64,000 nucleotides of DNA from Nematopogon swammerdamellus (GCA_946902875.1 OX336345.1:11129395-11193394), one strand, 5' to 3'; shown: positions 11,927-23,036, numbered from the stretch's first letter. Numbers and translations are program-made. The notes: generated by a model not told the origin, from the sequence alone.

Positions 11927-14085
11927 ATGGAGTCTTTTGTTAATAACATTGATATTTACGTGTTTATGAGAAATTGTGACAGTTTTCTGAATTACGCGGT
12001 ATTGGTTGCCGCTATTGCCTCAATAGTTAGTGTAAATTTGCCCGAAGAGACACAAGTGAAAGAATTTTGTCGTAAATATTGTTACAATCTACACAAACGA
12101 TGGGTGAAGTCAAGCTACAACGAGGAACGTTTTCTACAGAAGAATCGAGAATGGTTGGACTCGGCCATCAAGTGGCCCGAATTCGTAAAGAAACAACTGC
12201 CTTCAGCGAGTAGCGACCTCGCGGATAACCAAAAGGTTTGCACTTCTCAAATAATTTCTCCGGGACCATCGACAGCGCCTCCTATCTTTGTAGCATCTTC
12301 ACATAAATCATCGCCGAGAAAACCATTTGAAAGTTTAGGAGCCAAACAAAAGCGAAGAAGAACCGAAGACATTCGCACAAACTATACATCGCAGGAACTA
12401 GCATTTGCGACCAAAATGCGTTTGAAGGCAAATGGGAACGAGGACCTGGGGAAAGTTTTGGACCATTTGCTTCAGAATCCAGGCGAAATCGAAAAAGTCA
12501 AAGAATTCATTGAAAAAAAGGAGTCCAAGACTATTTATTCATCTGAAAAAGCACTTGCGATTTTGGTGTCTTTAAAGCTATCAAGATGGCAATATATAAC
12601 TTTAAGAGACATGGCTAAGGAAGAAGGTTCCGACCTCTATCCATCTTATTATAAAATTCAACATGCGAAAATTGAGTGTTACCCCCCAAAACAGGACATT
12701 GAAGTTACCGAAACACAGGCCAAAATTAAACTGCAAGCGCTTTTGGACCATACTGCAAAAAGAATTTTGAAAGTGGCGAACCGAAACCTCACAGGCTGCC
12801 AGCTAACATTAACAAGCAAGTGGGGATTCGATGGCGCTTCTGGCCAAAGTACATATAAACAAAGATTTCAAGAACTGAACGAAGGAGACGACTCAAGCAT
12901 TTTCATGGCAAGTTTGGTTCCTATAAAACTGGTTTATGGAGACGAAGTGATCTGGGAAAATGAGACGCCATCTTCGACGAACTACTGCCGTCCTATCTTC
13001 TTCAAATTTATGAAGGAGACAATCGATAACGTGAAAAGTGAAATGGCTACCATAGAATCCGAAATACGAGATCTCAAAACCAGCGATTACGAAGGCGTTT
13101 TGATTGAGCATTCGTTAATTATGACGATGATCGATGGTAAAATTACGTCGATTATCTCCGGTACCTCTAATCAGTCATGTGATATTTGCAGAGCTAAACC
13201 GTCTGAGATGAATAACGTTAATATAATTAAAAGTAAAGAAGTAAACACAAATATGTACCGGTTCGGACTATCTACGTTGCATGCCTGGATTCGATGCATG
13301 GAATGCCTTCTCCATATTGCATACCGCATGGATTTTCAGCAGTGGTCGGCCAAAGGTAATAATAAAGAAATTATGACCGAGAAAAAAAAAAACAAATTAA
13401 AGATAATTTCAGGAAAGAAACTGGTTTATTGATCGACGTGGTAAAACAAGGTTCAGGAACCACGAACGATGGCAACACTGCAAGGCGCTTTTTCCAGAAT
13501 CCCGAGCAAACTGCCTCTATTACCGGTCTCGATAAGGATTTAATTAATAGATTCGCGGTGATCCTTAAGGCCATCTCCTCGGGAGAAAAAGTTTGCACTC
13601 AAAACTTTGAAATCTATGCTCAAGAAACAATTCAACTTTATATATCATTGTATAGCTGGTATCATATGCCAGCAAGTGTTCATAAACTTTTATTCCATGG
13701 ATATGAAATAATAAAGCATTTTAACGTAATTCCAATTGGCATACTCTCCGAAGAGGCATCAGAAGCAAGAAATAAAGATTTCAAGAAGTACAGGGAACAC
13801 TACTCTCGAAAATGCGATCGCAAATCGACTAATCAAGACATTCTCAACAACTTGCTCGTATCGTCGGATCCATATTTGTCTAGTATGAAGCCAAAACTTC
13901 AAAAACAAAAGCAGCCCTTATCCAGTGAAGTGCGACATTTGCTAATTATAGACGATAAAAATAAGGAAAATATTGAATTTATTGATACCAGTATTATCTG
14001 TGTTCAATCGGATGTGGAGGATGATGATGATTCTGACGCTGAAGACGCTTTAGGTTGTTCCAGTGATGAAAATGAAAATTTGTAG
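11927..14085 (+). pseudogene. Transib transposase, split by a homopolymer frameshift
   Basis: Two overlapping frames (to 13432, then from 13429) form one RAG1-like transposase. The likely start is the ATG at 11927 in a good context (AAAACATGG); an upstream in-frame ATG is at 11867. Counting from 11867, the first catalytic Asp is D322 in WGFDGASG (codon near 12830) and the second is D423 in MIDGK (near 13133). A CDIC pair (C438 and C441) plus HKLLFH in the second frame form the CxxC/HxxxxH zinc site known from RAG1. The catalytic Glu lies in SEARNKDF (codon near 13762), matching the RAG1 ESGNKLF context. The break is a run of 11 A near 13382-13392; copy 2 has 9 A at this point. As read, the product lacks the catalytic Glu. 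Confidence 0.9.
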
Positions 14086-15325
14086 AAATATTGAGTAAAT
14101 AAATTGTAATAAAAATAGGAAGCTTTATGTACTTTAAAAATATTTATTTAAAAGTTATTAAGTATGTTTTATTTTAAGGTTTTTGTAAGATTGAAATAAG
14201 ATTTTTTCTCAGAAATATGTAGTTTGAATTTCTTTTTGTTATGCACGATAAACATACTTCAGAAAATTACTTTTATTCTTGACCATAATTTTTATTGATA
14301 GTTGGTATTTTTACATTAAATAGGCTCCGTTAAAAGCCATGGGTATTTCGGTAATAATGTATTATTACTTTGAAAACTTTTATTATTACTTTTAATAATG
14401 TATTATTACTTTTCTCATCATTAATAACTATTCTTAATGTTGATGTTATTAATTTTATACTTTGAAGTAGGTTTATAATATACTTTGACGGGGCAATTTT
14501 TTGCCTAATTATAATAAATTATAGTAAGTTTGATATATCGAAGTGTGCAGAGCCACCAAAATGACGAAATGAAAATACACAACGATATATATAACTTATA
14601 ATAAGTTAATAATTCGGTAAGTTCCGTAAATACAAAAATATATGTAGTTAGTTAAATATGTAGTAATTTATATATGTTTAATTACTATCGCCAGATTAAT
14701 TTGTAATATTTTATGCAAATATGCGCCGTCTGATTGATTGTATTTTGTGTGTAATAAACGTACCATTCCACTACAATAATTTTATTCAGATTAGACTACT
14801 CAACTTGAAGAATCATTATTAAGTAACCACAGGTCTAGTTATTTTAAGCATTTCAATAAAAAAAGTTACTAAATCTCCATTGTACAAACTATTGAAAAGG
14901 ATTATAACACCTTAACAGAAAATCTCTGAGAACAAAAGGTTTTTCTAAATGCTGGTAAAATGAATTCAAATATTCAGTTTTCCACATATCCCAATTTTTT
15001 TTACTAAAGAATTTTCAATGTGATATATCTAAAAAATAACAATTGAAACCGAAAATATGGAAGAGTAATACTAGTTACAAGAAAATGTTTTTTTTTAAAG
15101 TTCAAATTGCTATATCTCAGAAAATAAGACTTAAAATGGAAAATTTCTAAGAATAAAAGTAGTTTGTAATCATTAAGAGAATATATTAACATACTCACTT
15201 TTTACTATATTATAAATGTTTTTATAAGTGCTTATATCTCGGAAAATAATTTTTTTATCAAAAAATCTCACAGAATGAAAGTTGTTCGTAATTAATAGTA
15301 GAATCTATTTGCGTAGTCATTTCGC

Positions 15326-15361
15326 CCTATGTCCCGGTTTTTGCGGTATCGCCCCACTGTG
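15326..15361 (-). repeat. Transib copy 1 right terminal inverted repeat
   Basis: Read inward from 15361 it is CACAGTGGGGCGATACC, then GCAAAAACC, then GGGACATAGG. GCAAAAACC matches the V(D)J nonamer ACAAAAACC at 8 of 9 positions, 10 bp from the heptamer. It is immediately followed by the CGGCG target duplication. Confidence 0.9.
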
Positions 15362-15394
15362 CGGCGGCGACACGCCGAGATCCGCCCCGCGTAG
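15362..15394 (+). mobile_element. GC-rich MITE, part right of the Transib insertion
   Basis: It begins with the CGGCG target duplication and continues GCGACACGCCGAGATCCG, the outer arm of the MITE. It ends about 40 bp from the splice donor of the POPDC exon 15438-15578. Confidence 0.7.
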
Positions 15395-15437
15395 TCTAGT
15401 ATAGAATAGAATATGTGAAAAGGCGATAAACGGTTAC

Positions 15438-15578
15438 CTGCATAAGCTTGTGAACAACGTCCCGTCCGAGGATGTGGTCGAACACTGCCTGAAGGAAGCC
15501 GTCCGACATTATTGACAGCTTCAGCTTGTCGCGGTGCCACACCAGCACCCGCGATTCCTCCATCGCCATTATCGAGAC
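15438..15578 (-). CDS. POPDC: Popeye domain-containing protein, end of Popeye domain
   Basis: This 141-nt exon encodes 47 residues in phase 0 at both ends. It starts VSIMAMEESRVLVWHRDKL, so that with the preceding FQ the joined protein reads FQVSI, the second conserved Popeye motif (FQVT in vertebrates). It ends in the usual hydrophobic helix, ILGRDVVHKLMQ, comparable to the LG-D-KLY ending of the domain in other animals. The acceptor is ATGTTGCAG and the donor CAG-GTAACC. The donor side is striking: the GC-rich MITE carrying the complete Transib transposon begins roughly 40 bp further into the intron, and the Transib end is 77 bp from the exon boundary. Confidence 0.92.
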
Positions 15579-16084
15579 CTGCAACATTGCCATTCGCGGT
15601 GTCATCCAACGCGTCTTTTGCAAAACATTACCATATTAGTCAACTAACTTAACTAAACAAAAAGTAGATAATTTTATATTCGGGCTCCTCTATTCGAATA
15701 TCGAATACTTCTACATGCCCAACTATGGCATTTTCTACTCTTTTTTATTATGATTAACTTTTCTTGTTCAATTTGCTTTTGATAATCGGGTTTTATACAA
15801 TTTTTATTTTCGTATAGGTATAGGTACTTAATTATATGTAGTTCTAAACCATAAAATGTAGTATACTTTTTAAATGGCCTTTTCAACGATACTGCAATAT
15901 TCAGGTCTTGAATTTGCTTCTTCTTCATTCATAAGGTTTATTTCAAATAGGTAGACAAAGTTGTTCGCGTCTTATTATTTGGATGCATCATGTTTACCTT
16001 ACCCCTAATTTCTCTACAGCTAGGCATATAACAGACAGACTGTTAAAAAAACTGTGCCATCAATAAGAGAAGTATCATATGAAC

Positions 16085-16187
16085 CTGGAAGTAATCGTCA
16101 GTTGAGACTCCAAACCACTCGGGCGAGTCGAGAAAGTGGTGCGGAAACACGATGTGTAGAGCCCTCTGGTTCTGTGACACCACCAGT
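16085..16187 (-). CDS. POPDC: Popeye domain-containing protein, cAMP-pocket exon
   Basis: This 103-nt exon completes the lysine codon split at 31524 and then encodes 34 residues, including HHFLDSPEWFG and ending DDYFQ. The DSPEW motif is the hallmark of the Popeye phosphate-binding cassette, whose aspartate is known to contribute to cAMP binding. The acceptor is GCTGCAG after a pyrimidine-rich run. The donor is CAG followed by GTTCAT, weaker than consensus. The 5' neighbouring intron is 15.3 kb and contains the CACTA-like element and a LINE fragment; the 3' neighbouring intron is only 506 bp. The exon is too short to stand out as an open frame and was found by following splice phases. Confidence 0.9.
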
Positions 16188-17449
16188 CTGCAGCAACAAT
16201 AAAACCAACATGTCGACAATGTACCCTGTATACAACTTCAAATGACCACCCCAATTTTCCTGTACGTACTTATTTCCCGTAGAATCGAGAATCCCTCTGA
16301 GTCACGCATCTAACTACTTCTCCATTGCTGTTGCATAAGAGTCACCCAGCCTTCACGCTGCTTCACGCACGATGAAACGCGTTTGTGTTTAGGCTGAACT
16401 GCTGCCGCGCCGTCGTCGTCGCCGACATTATATTCGCACGCGAGTGAGTCACGGTGCTGTAATCTGCGCACCAGATGTCTCCGCAACACCCGTTCTGCAT
16501 TCTGCACAATGAACTCCTTTAATGGCCCTTTCTACCAATAGTCGCTGCAGTATTCTTGAATAAGCCTAAGCATACATCCCGAGCCGAGTACCGAGCCAAG
16601 TATTTATCGCGCGCGACTCCAAAGCGACTCAGGCAGGCAGGGTCGACTAGTTAGACGAGACGACGAAAACAAATACGCCTTTCAAGGTTTTCCTGCAAAC
16701 AGAGCAGCTTTACTTTAATGCCAACCATTCACATGCGCGCGCGTACCCCGGATTTGGCGACCAATCCGCGGACAAATCCGCGTGTGAGTGAATGTCGCAC
16801 GATGTGGCTCGGCGTGCGGGGCCCTGCGCTCGTCTTGGGCCGCGTGTGCAGACGGATTTGTACGGCGCGGGGCTCGTATGTCGGGCTTTATCAAAACCGA
16901 CTATAATTAATTTATTTTGTTACTTATACACTGAAAAAAATGAAGTAGCACAAAAGTTCGGCTACTCAATTTTTTCCCAAATATTTGCTGCTAATTACAA
17001 AAGTTATGTTGTTTTAGCTTAATCCATTATGCTGTGTTAGACAATCGATTTTGGGTAACTCTGTTTTGTCTACCAGCAGCCAAAAGTTTAGTTTGTACAG
17101 CTAACCTAATGGCTACGACAGCATAACAGCCTTTTAGCCCAATAATAAGTTACATGAACAAAACCGTTGTGCTTGTCGTAACAAAGTTTATGCAAAATAA
17201 GTTTGGTTGTGCTCTTCAATCGAAATTGGCTAATTGTTATTAGCCTATGGATAGCCAAAGTTTGCCTGAAGTAGCTTTTTACGTGGCTAGAACAGCATAA
17301 CAGCATCTTGGCTAAAGAACGAGGTACAGGCTTTGGGTACAGGAACAAAAACGTACGGCTTGTCGTACCATAGTTTTGCAAAAACACACCTATAAAACAT
17401 ACACACGTTGCATAAATATGAACATATTAACTAAACATGAATTAACGTG

Positions 17450-17540
17450 CTACCGTAATGGAGGAATAATGTGAGGTAATCCGAGGTTGCCTGGGAGAAA
17501 TTGCCTGAGGCAATAAGTCCGCCCTTGCAAAATAAACGTA
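17450..17540 (+). repeat. Retroposon tail with CAATAAGTCCGCC
   Basis: GGTTGCCTGGGAGAAATTGC then GAGGCAATAAGTCCGCCCTT is a 3' tail type shared in diverged form with 43120-43210 and 62235-62310 (the latter with ATTGGTGTTCAATAAAG). Common in Lepidoptera LINE/SINE ends. Confidence 0.5.
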
Positions 17541-17699
17541 CCATAAAGCGTACTATTATTATTTTATCTTATTATAAATTACAACAGCCCAAAATTGTTT
17601 AACACTTATTATAATACATAGTACTCTTATCGTTAAGCTAAATGCTGCTCAAATTTATCGAATCACGTCTAATTTGACTAACACAGACAAATCTTAGGC

Positions 17700-18300
17700 T
17701 ATTTTTCTTTTCTTCTGTTGCATACTGCCAAATCATGCTGCACGCAGCCAAAATGTTCGGCAAAATGCAAACCAAGCACGGGTTTGGGTTGCATCCAGCC
17801 TAACTGTTTGTGAAGACTCTGCCTAATTTGGCTACCACAACCAAACCTAAGGCTGTTTTATTTTCTTTGGTTGCATGCTGCCAGATTATGCTGCACGCAA
17901 CCAAACTGTTTAGTAATATGCAGCCAAACGCGCGTTTTGGCTGCATCCAACCAAACTGTTTGTGAAGAACTTGCCTAATATTGACTACCACAGACAAACT
18001 TCGGCTACTTTCTTTTCTTCGGTTGCATACTGCCAAATTATCCCTGCATGCAGCCAAACTGTTCGGCCAAATGCAAGCCAAGCACGCGTTTCGGTTGCAT
18101 CCAGCCTAACTGTTTGTGAAGATTCTGCCTAATTTGGCTACCACAGCCAAACCTAAGGCTATTTTATTTTCTTTGGTTGCATGCTGCCAAATTATGCTGC
18201 ACGCAAGCAAACTGTTTAGTAATATGCAGTCAAACGCACGTTTTGGCCACATCCAGCCTAACTGTGTGTGAAGAACTTGCCTAATATTGACTACTGGTTC
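17700..18300. repeat. Left subterminal tandem array, about 150-bp units
   Basis: Four related units start around 17805, 17955, 18105 and 18262, each with CTGTTTGTGAAGA, a GCCTAAT word and several GCCAAA or TTTGGTTGC words. The opposite orientation of the same text occurs at 20365-20760. The ORFs through it are repeat frames. Confidence 0.8.
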
Positions 18301-18660
18301 CGTACCCAAAGGGTTCCAACGGGATCCTCCGTCCCCGTCCATCCGTCCGTCCGTCCGTCCGTCCGTTCATCCGTCCGTCTGTCCGTCTGTCAACGGGCTG
18401 TTTCTCGTTAACCGTAATAGGTAGACAGTTGAAATTTTCACAGAGTGTGTATTTCAAAGATTTAAATAGGTGTATTTATATCGCCGCTATATATATCTTC
18501 AAATCAAAATATACTTTATTGTACACCATAAAAAACATGGAACAAAACAGGCGAGTTGAATGCTAAATAGCATTCTTTACTCTTGTACGATGTGACGAAA
18601 TCTTATACGATGACACGGAACCCTTCGTGTGCGAGTCCAACTCGCACTTGGACGATTTTT
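18297..18660 (-). repeat. Lepidoptera interspersed repeat, minus copy
   Basis: It carries the CGAGTCCAACTCGCACTTGG end, a GTCCGTCCGTCC tract and an ACCGTAATAGGTAGACAG block. The family has further copies at 9811-10095, 19845-20330, 41215-41540 and 60453-60813. It is nested in the CACTG-ended element. I recognise the family as common in moth and butterfly genomes but cannot assign a class. Confidence 0.7.
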
Positions 18661-18739
18661 TAATCAGCGAAATAAATCTGTCCTCGTCGAAAAAATCCTG
18701 GCTATTATAGTAGTCTATATTGCGCAAATTCTTCACACA

Positions 18740-19435
18740 CAGTTTGGTTAGGTTAGGATAGGTTGTGTTGTTGTGTTGTTTTTGGTTGGGTTGTGATGGG
18801 TTGATTGGATTGGGTTGCGTTAGGTTAGATTAGATTAGGTTAGGTTCGGTTGGATTGGATTGGGTTGGGTTAGGTTAGATTAGATTAGGTTAGGTTTGGA
18901 TAGGTTAGGTTAGGTTAGGTTGGGTTGTGTTGTTGTGTTGTTTTTGGTTGGGCTGTGATGGATTGATTGGATTGGGTTGCGTTAGGTTAGATTAGGTTAG
19001 GTTAGGTTAGGTTGGATTGGATTGGGTTGGGTTAGGTTAGATTAGGTTAGGTTTGGATAGGTTAGGTTAGGTTAGGTTGGGTTGTGTTGTTGTGTTGTTT
19101 TTGGTTGGGTTGTGATGGGTTGATTGGATTGGGTTGCGTTAGGTTAGATTAGGTTAGGTTAGGTTAGGTTGGATTGGATTGGATTGGGTTGGGTTGGGTT
19201 AGGTTAGATTAGGTTAGATTTGGATAGGTTAGGTTAGGTTAGGTTAGGTTAGGTTAGGTTGGGTTGTGTTATTGTGTTGTTTTTGGTTGGGTTGTGATGG
19301 GTTGATTGGATTGGGTTGCGTTAGGTTAGATTAGGTTAGGTTAAGTTAGGTTAGGTTGGGTTGAGTTGTGTTGTTGTGTTGTTTTTGGTCTGGTTGTGAT
19401 GGGTTGATTGGATTGGGTTAGGTTAGGTTAGGTTA
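18740..19435 (+). repeat. Degenerate TTAGG array with higher-order repeat
   Basis: Runs of GGTTAGGTTAGGTTAGG alternate with GGGTTGTGTTGTTGTG and TTTTTGGTTGGG spacers, which recur at about 100-180-bp intervals (near 18765, 18925, 19081, 19263 and 19367). TTAGG is the insect telomere word, but the degeneracy and internal position point to a minisatellite, not a chromosome end. No open frame is meaningful here. Confidence 0.9.
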
Positions 19436-19844
19436 GCAAGTTTAATAAATGTTTGTTAGTTTGAAACGAAGTAATAGTTTTAGTCAGAAAGCTTGTAAAA
19501 TAGAGAGAATGTGCTGCGTGATTGCATGGGAATGCATCACCCTCTTGAGATAATTGAGGAGTCGGCGAACAAAACGATCTTCAATGCTTATTCCATTTTT
19601 ACAGGAGAGACAAAATACTTATTAACATAGTTACTTCCATTCGCTTATTCCTATATTTGGTTTTCTAGTTGATACCTTGGCTGATTTGTACATGATCTGA
19701 CATTCGCAAGAAACTATTTGCTTGTGTGGGGCATCGGACACCCCTTAATTTTTAATGTTTTCTTATAAAATTAGTAAATCTGCCATAATACGAGTAACGC
19801 ATATATTCCGTAAAAATAAGAAGCGGCTACCTATTACAGTTAAA

Positions 19845-20330
19845 AAAAACGGCAAGTCGACAAACGAGTTCGACTCGCAAACAAGTGCGAGTCGAACTCG
19901 CGCACCGAGGGTTCCGTATCGCCATGTCATGGTCAGCGCCACTCATGCCATCTATGGATTAGTTAAAATGCTTCATACTGTTTTCGATAGACGGCGCGCA
20001 TACACTTTGTAGTTTCTTCTATGGAGACACCCGTGAATTTTTTACTTTGTCTTATTTTTATTATTTGTTGTTATATCGGCCATAATAACACATATTCTGC
20101 TCAACGGGCTACCTATTACGGTTCAAGAGATACAGCCCTCGGGCAGACAGACAGACTGCGGCGTAGGCTTAGTAATAGGGTCCCGTACGACGGATAAGGA
20201 ATCATAAAAAATACAGCCCTTTATACGTAGGACCGACAGACTGAAGGACGGACAGACGGACGGATAGACTGACGGACAGACTGCGAAGGCTTAGTATTAA
20301 GGGTCCTCTGCGGGGAATCGTAAAAATCTC
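19845..20330 (+). repeat. Lepidoptera interspersed repeat with duplicated tail
   Basis: It starts near GTGCGAGTCGAACTCGCGCA and contains the TATATCGGCCATAATAACA block. The 3' part (GGACGGACAG tract plus TTAGTA..GGGTCC) is present twice, suggesting two copies or an internal duplication. Confidence 0.65.
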
Positions 20331-20364
20331 GGAGATGACAAAATTGCCATTTGTTTGTCTGTGG

Positions 20365-20760
20365 CAGTCAATATTAGGCAAGTTCTTCACAAACAGTTAG
20401 GTTGCATGCAGCCAAAGCGCGTGTTTGGTTGCACATTACCAAACAGTTTGGCAGCATGCAGCATAATTTGGCAGAATACAGCCAAAGAATATAAAATAGC
20501 CTTTGGTTTGGTTGTGGCAGCCAAATTTGGCAAGTTTTTGCCAAACTTGAGCACAAACAGTTAGGTTGGATGCAGCCAAAGCGCGTGTTTGGTTGCACAT
20601 TACCAAACAGTTTGGCAGCATGCAGCATAATTTGGCAGAATACAGCCAAAGAATATAAAATAGCCTTTGGTTTGGTTGTGGCAGTCAAATTTGGCAAGTT
20701 GTTGCCAAACTTGAGCTACATACAGCCCAATTTGGGCTGCTTTTGACATAATTTTTGCAA
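20365..20760. repeat. AGCCAAA-rich array, 172-bp units
   Basis: Two and a bit units, with CAGTTAGGTTG at about 20390 and again 172 bp later, in inverse orientation to 17700-18300. Same word composition as the right-end array. Confidence 0.8.
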
Positions 20761-20849
20761 ACCAGTCCTATTACATAACCGCTGTTAGGGACGATTTTCT
20801 TTCATTCCTTATTTTACTTTACGTGGGTGCGTACGAACGAACGACTCGC

Positions 20850-22928
20850 GTCACGTCACTATACAGTTTGCTGACCTCAAGCAACGAAGGAAAATCACTG
20901 CTCACTCAGTTTGAGCATTCGGGCCTGCTCAATAATGTCGCACGGAGAAAACTTTGCAACCGCATGATCACAAGTCCACGTCTTCACGAGCTGGGCCTGT
21001 CAAATAAAAGAAGTATGACTTCAAAGCGCTCCGCCAGCAGAAGGGCTTACATCTGGTGTGTATTATTTTATAAATTATTTTTTTATTAACACATTTTTAT
21101 TAGCTTGACCTGTATGTGTGTAATGAAATCTTTCAGATTAATTTTCATTAACTTCCAAACGTACGCATAATTTTATTAAATTTTGCACAAGTAGTAGGAA
21201 CCGATAACAATACAATAAATTAAAAAAAACACGATTTTATAGCAATGTGAACTGAAAAGTAAAACGTAATTTTTATTAAATAAAGATGTAAAAAAAAGCT
21301 TTCAAAATTTTTATAATAACCACTTTTTTTTCATACTTGAATTTTTTTTTTTTTGTTTCCGAACTAGCTGGCTGTGTCCGAGGTCGAAGCCTCAGGCGCA
21401 GCCAATATCACCCCCGAGGAGGTGCCAGTCCATACTTGAATTTAAAAGTTATTTTTAATTTGTACGTCATAAAGTTGATATTTATTTTGGATTTCAACGT
21501 ATTATTTCATTTTATTTTTTCAGTTGCTCCAAGACTTCAACACACTCTTTCCGGCCTACGACGATGCGTTGTATACCAATCTGCCTCTACATCGCAGCAA
21601 GATCCTCGCAGCAGCAGCGGCCAGCAAGCGTCAAGAGCCCTTCGTGAAGGAACTTTTGAGTGGCATTGAAGGTCAGTTAATATAGTTGATTGTTTTTTTT
21701 TCAAGCCTTTACACCGGAAATAGATCAATGTTATTTTCACCTTATGACTTTTCACATATGGCAATGACTTTTTAACGGAGGGGTGTTATAAGTTTGACGT
21801 GTGTGTGCGTCTGTCTGTGGCATCGTAGCTCCGAAACGGATGGACCGATTTGGATGCGGTTTTTTTTATTAGGAAGCTTGTTTAATCGGGATGGTTCTTA
21901 GCTATGTTTGTAATCAAGCAATTAAGTAATAAAAAATTAATTATCTTAAAAAGTGGGCCGATTTTAATGCGGTTTTTTTAAAAAGCTTGAAATAATAGTT
22001 AAATTACAAATTTAAAAAACCCCCGACCCTTAAAAAGTAACAAATAATTTCCGTTTACTTACTTAAAGGAGTCGGGGGACCGCTAAGTAAATAAAATATA
22101 AAAACTCAGAGCTGCGCGGGAATTTACTTAGCGGTCTCCCGACTCCTTTAAGTAAGTAAACGGAAATTATGTTTTACTTTTTAATGCTACTTGACTGTTG
22201 CTACTTGCCTTGTTACTCACTACAACTTTTTTTATTATTATAATACCTAGCTTGGGTGCCTAGACCGATGAAAACAGATAATGCACAATCGATCCAGGCG
22301 AAGCGATCTTGTCTTTCCTCTTTTGAGGGCCCCGTATCTAAAGCATCAACACCAATATAATGTCTGTCTGCTAATTAACCCGTCAGCTAGATAGGAATTA
22401 AGATTAGGATAAAAATTAAGATTAGGACCGTAATTTTGTAACTAGGTGCGTTTATTTCTGGGTAGTTTAAAAAAATTTATTATATTTTTGTTATTTATTA
22501 CAGAAGAAGACGAAGAATTCCTCAACATTGCTGCGTTCATGCTTCTTCCGTACCTGATGAACCCGAGTACCATTAAGACCGCAAAAGGAAAGCGAAATTG
22601 GAGACCTTCAAAGGTGGAGATACTCGAGTCTTTCATCAGACACATCAAGAGTCCTGCAGAACTAGAAGAAACCATCACGTGGAGGCGTGAAAAACTGGCA
22701 AGTCTCGGTCTAACACTCCAGCCTTACATTATTATTGAGGGGTCATCGTTGAAAGACATCACCGCACGCTACATAATTGTGGATAATTCCCGTTATAGGA
22801 CTAATGATTTAGTGCAGTATCAGATAACATGAATCACACAAGCCGTAGATTCGTGCTTCAAAATCATCTTCGCTTTGAACGCTGAGTTTCCTGCGGAATG
22901 CGCTAGTGTATGCTACTTTATTCAATAA
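20850..22928 (+). pseudogene. Broken three-exon gene of a multicopy uncharacterised family
   Basis: Exon 1 (about 20850-21055) encodes LLTQFEHSGLLNNVARRKLC, then shifts frame near 21013 so that KKYDFKALRQQKGLHL leads to the GTGTGT donor in phase 0. Exon 2 (21524-21671) encodes LLQDFNTLFPAYDDALYTNL and ends in phase 1. Exon 3 (22504-22928) starts EEDEEFLNIAAFMLLPYLMN, meets an in-frame TGA at 22830 and continues with AVDSCFKIIFALNAEFP to a TAA at 22926. The ending PYIII...IVDNSRY...CFK...EFP resembles, from memory, the C-terminus of abundant uncharacterised (SAMD3-like) proteins in fish and other animals. With one frameshift and one stop it is a pseudogene as read. It lies inside the CACTG-ended element, so it may be transposon cargo. 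Confidence 0.65.
22036..22190. repeat. Inverted repeat with about 60-bp arms
   Basis: The left arm with TTACTTACTTAAAGGAGTCG pairs with the right arm CGACTCCTTTAAGTAAGTAA across a short spacer. It lies in the intron before exon 3 of the broken gene. Probably a MITE or fold-back insertion. Confidence 0.8.
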
Positions 22929-23036
22929 GGCTTTTACAATTTAATGAGAAAATCTGACAAGGTATACACTTCTGCAAATGCTCTCTTGAGCTATTTATCT
23001 GTTGGCGAATAAAATTTGTAATTTTGTTTTTAAAAA

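Larger units (their letters stand above)
10664..15361 (+). mobile_element. Transib DNA transposon, copy 1 (complete, RAG1-like transposase)
   Basis: This is a 4698-bp element with inverted termini of about 36 bp starting CACAGTGGGGCGATACC and flanked by a perfect 5-bp target duplication, CGGCG (10659-10663 and 15362-15366). GC-rich 5-bp duplications and CACRGTG-type ends define the Transib superfamily, the relatives of the RAG1 recombinase. The single transposase frame starts at 11927 and is broken once (see 11927-14085). Subterminal sequence is repetitive: left-end sequence around 10855-10935 recurs inverted near the right end. A 3'-tailed SINE in reverse orientation is nested at about 11032-11300. 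The element lies in a POPDC intron, in the opposite orientation to the gene, and inside a GC-rich MITE. Confidence 0.93.

Noticed and set aside
18740..19435. True telomere end
   Set aside because: The array is degenerate, has a higher-order spacer, and is flanked on both sides by other sequence.
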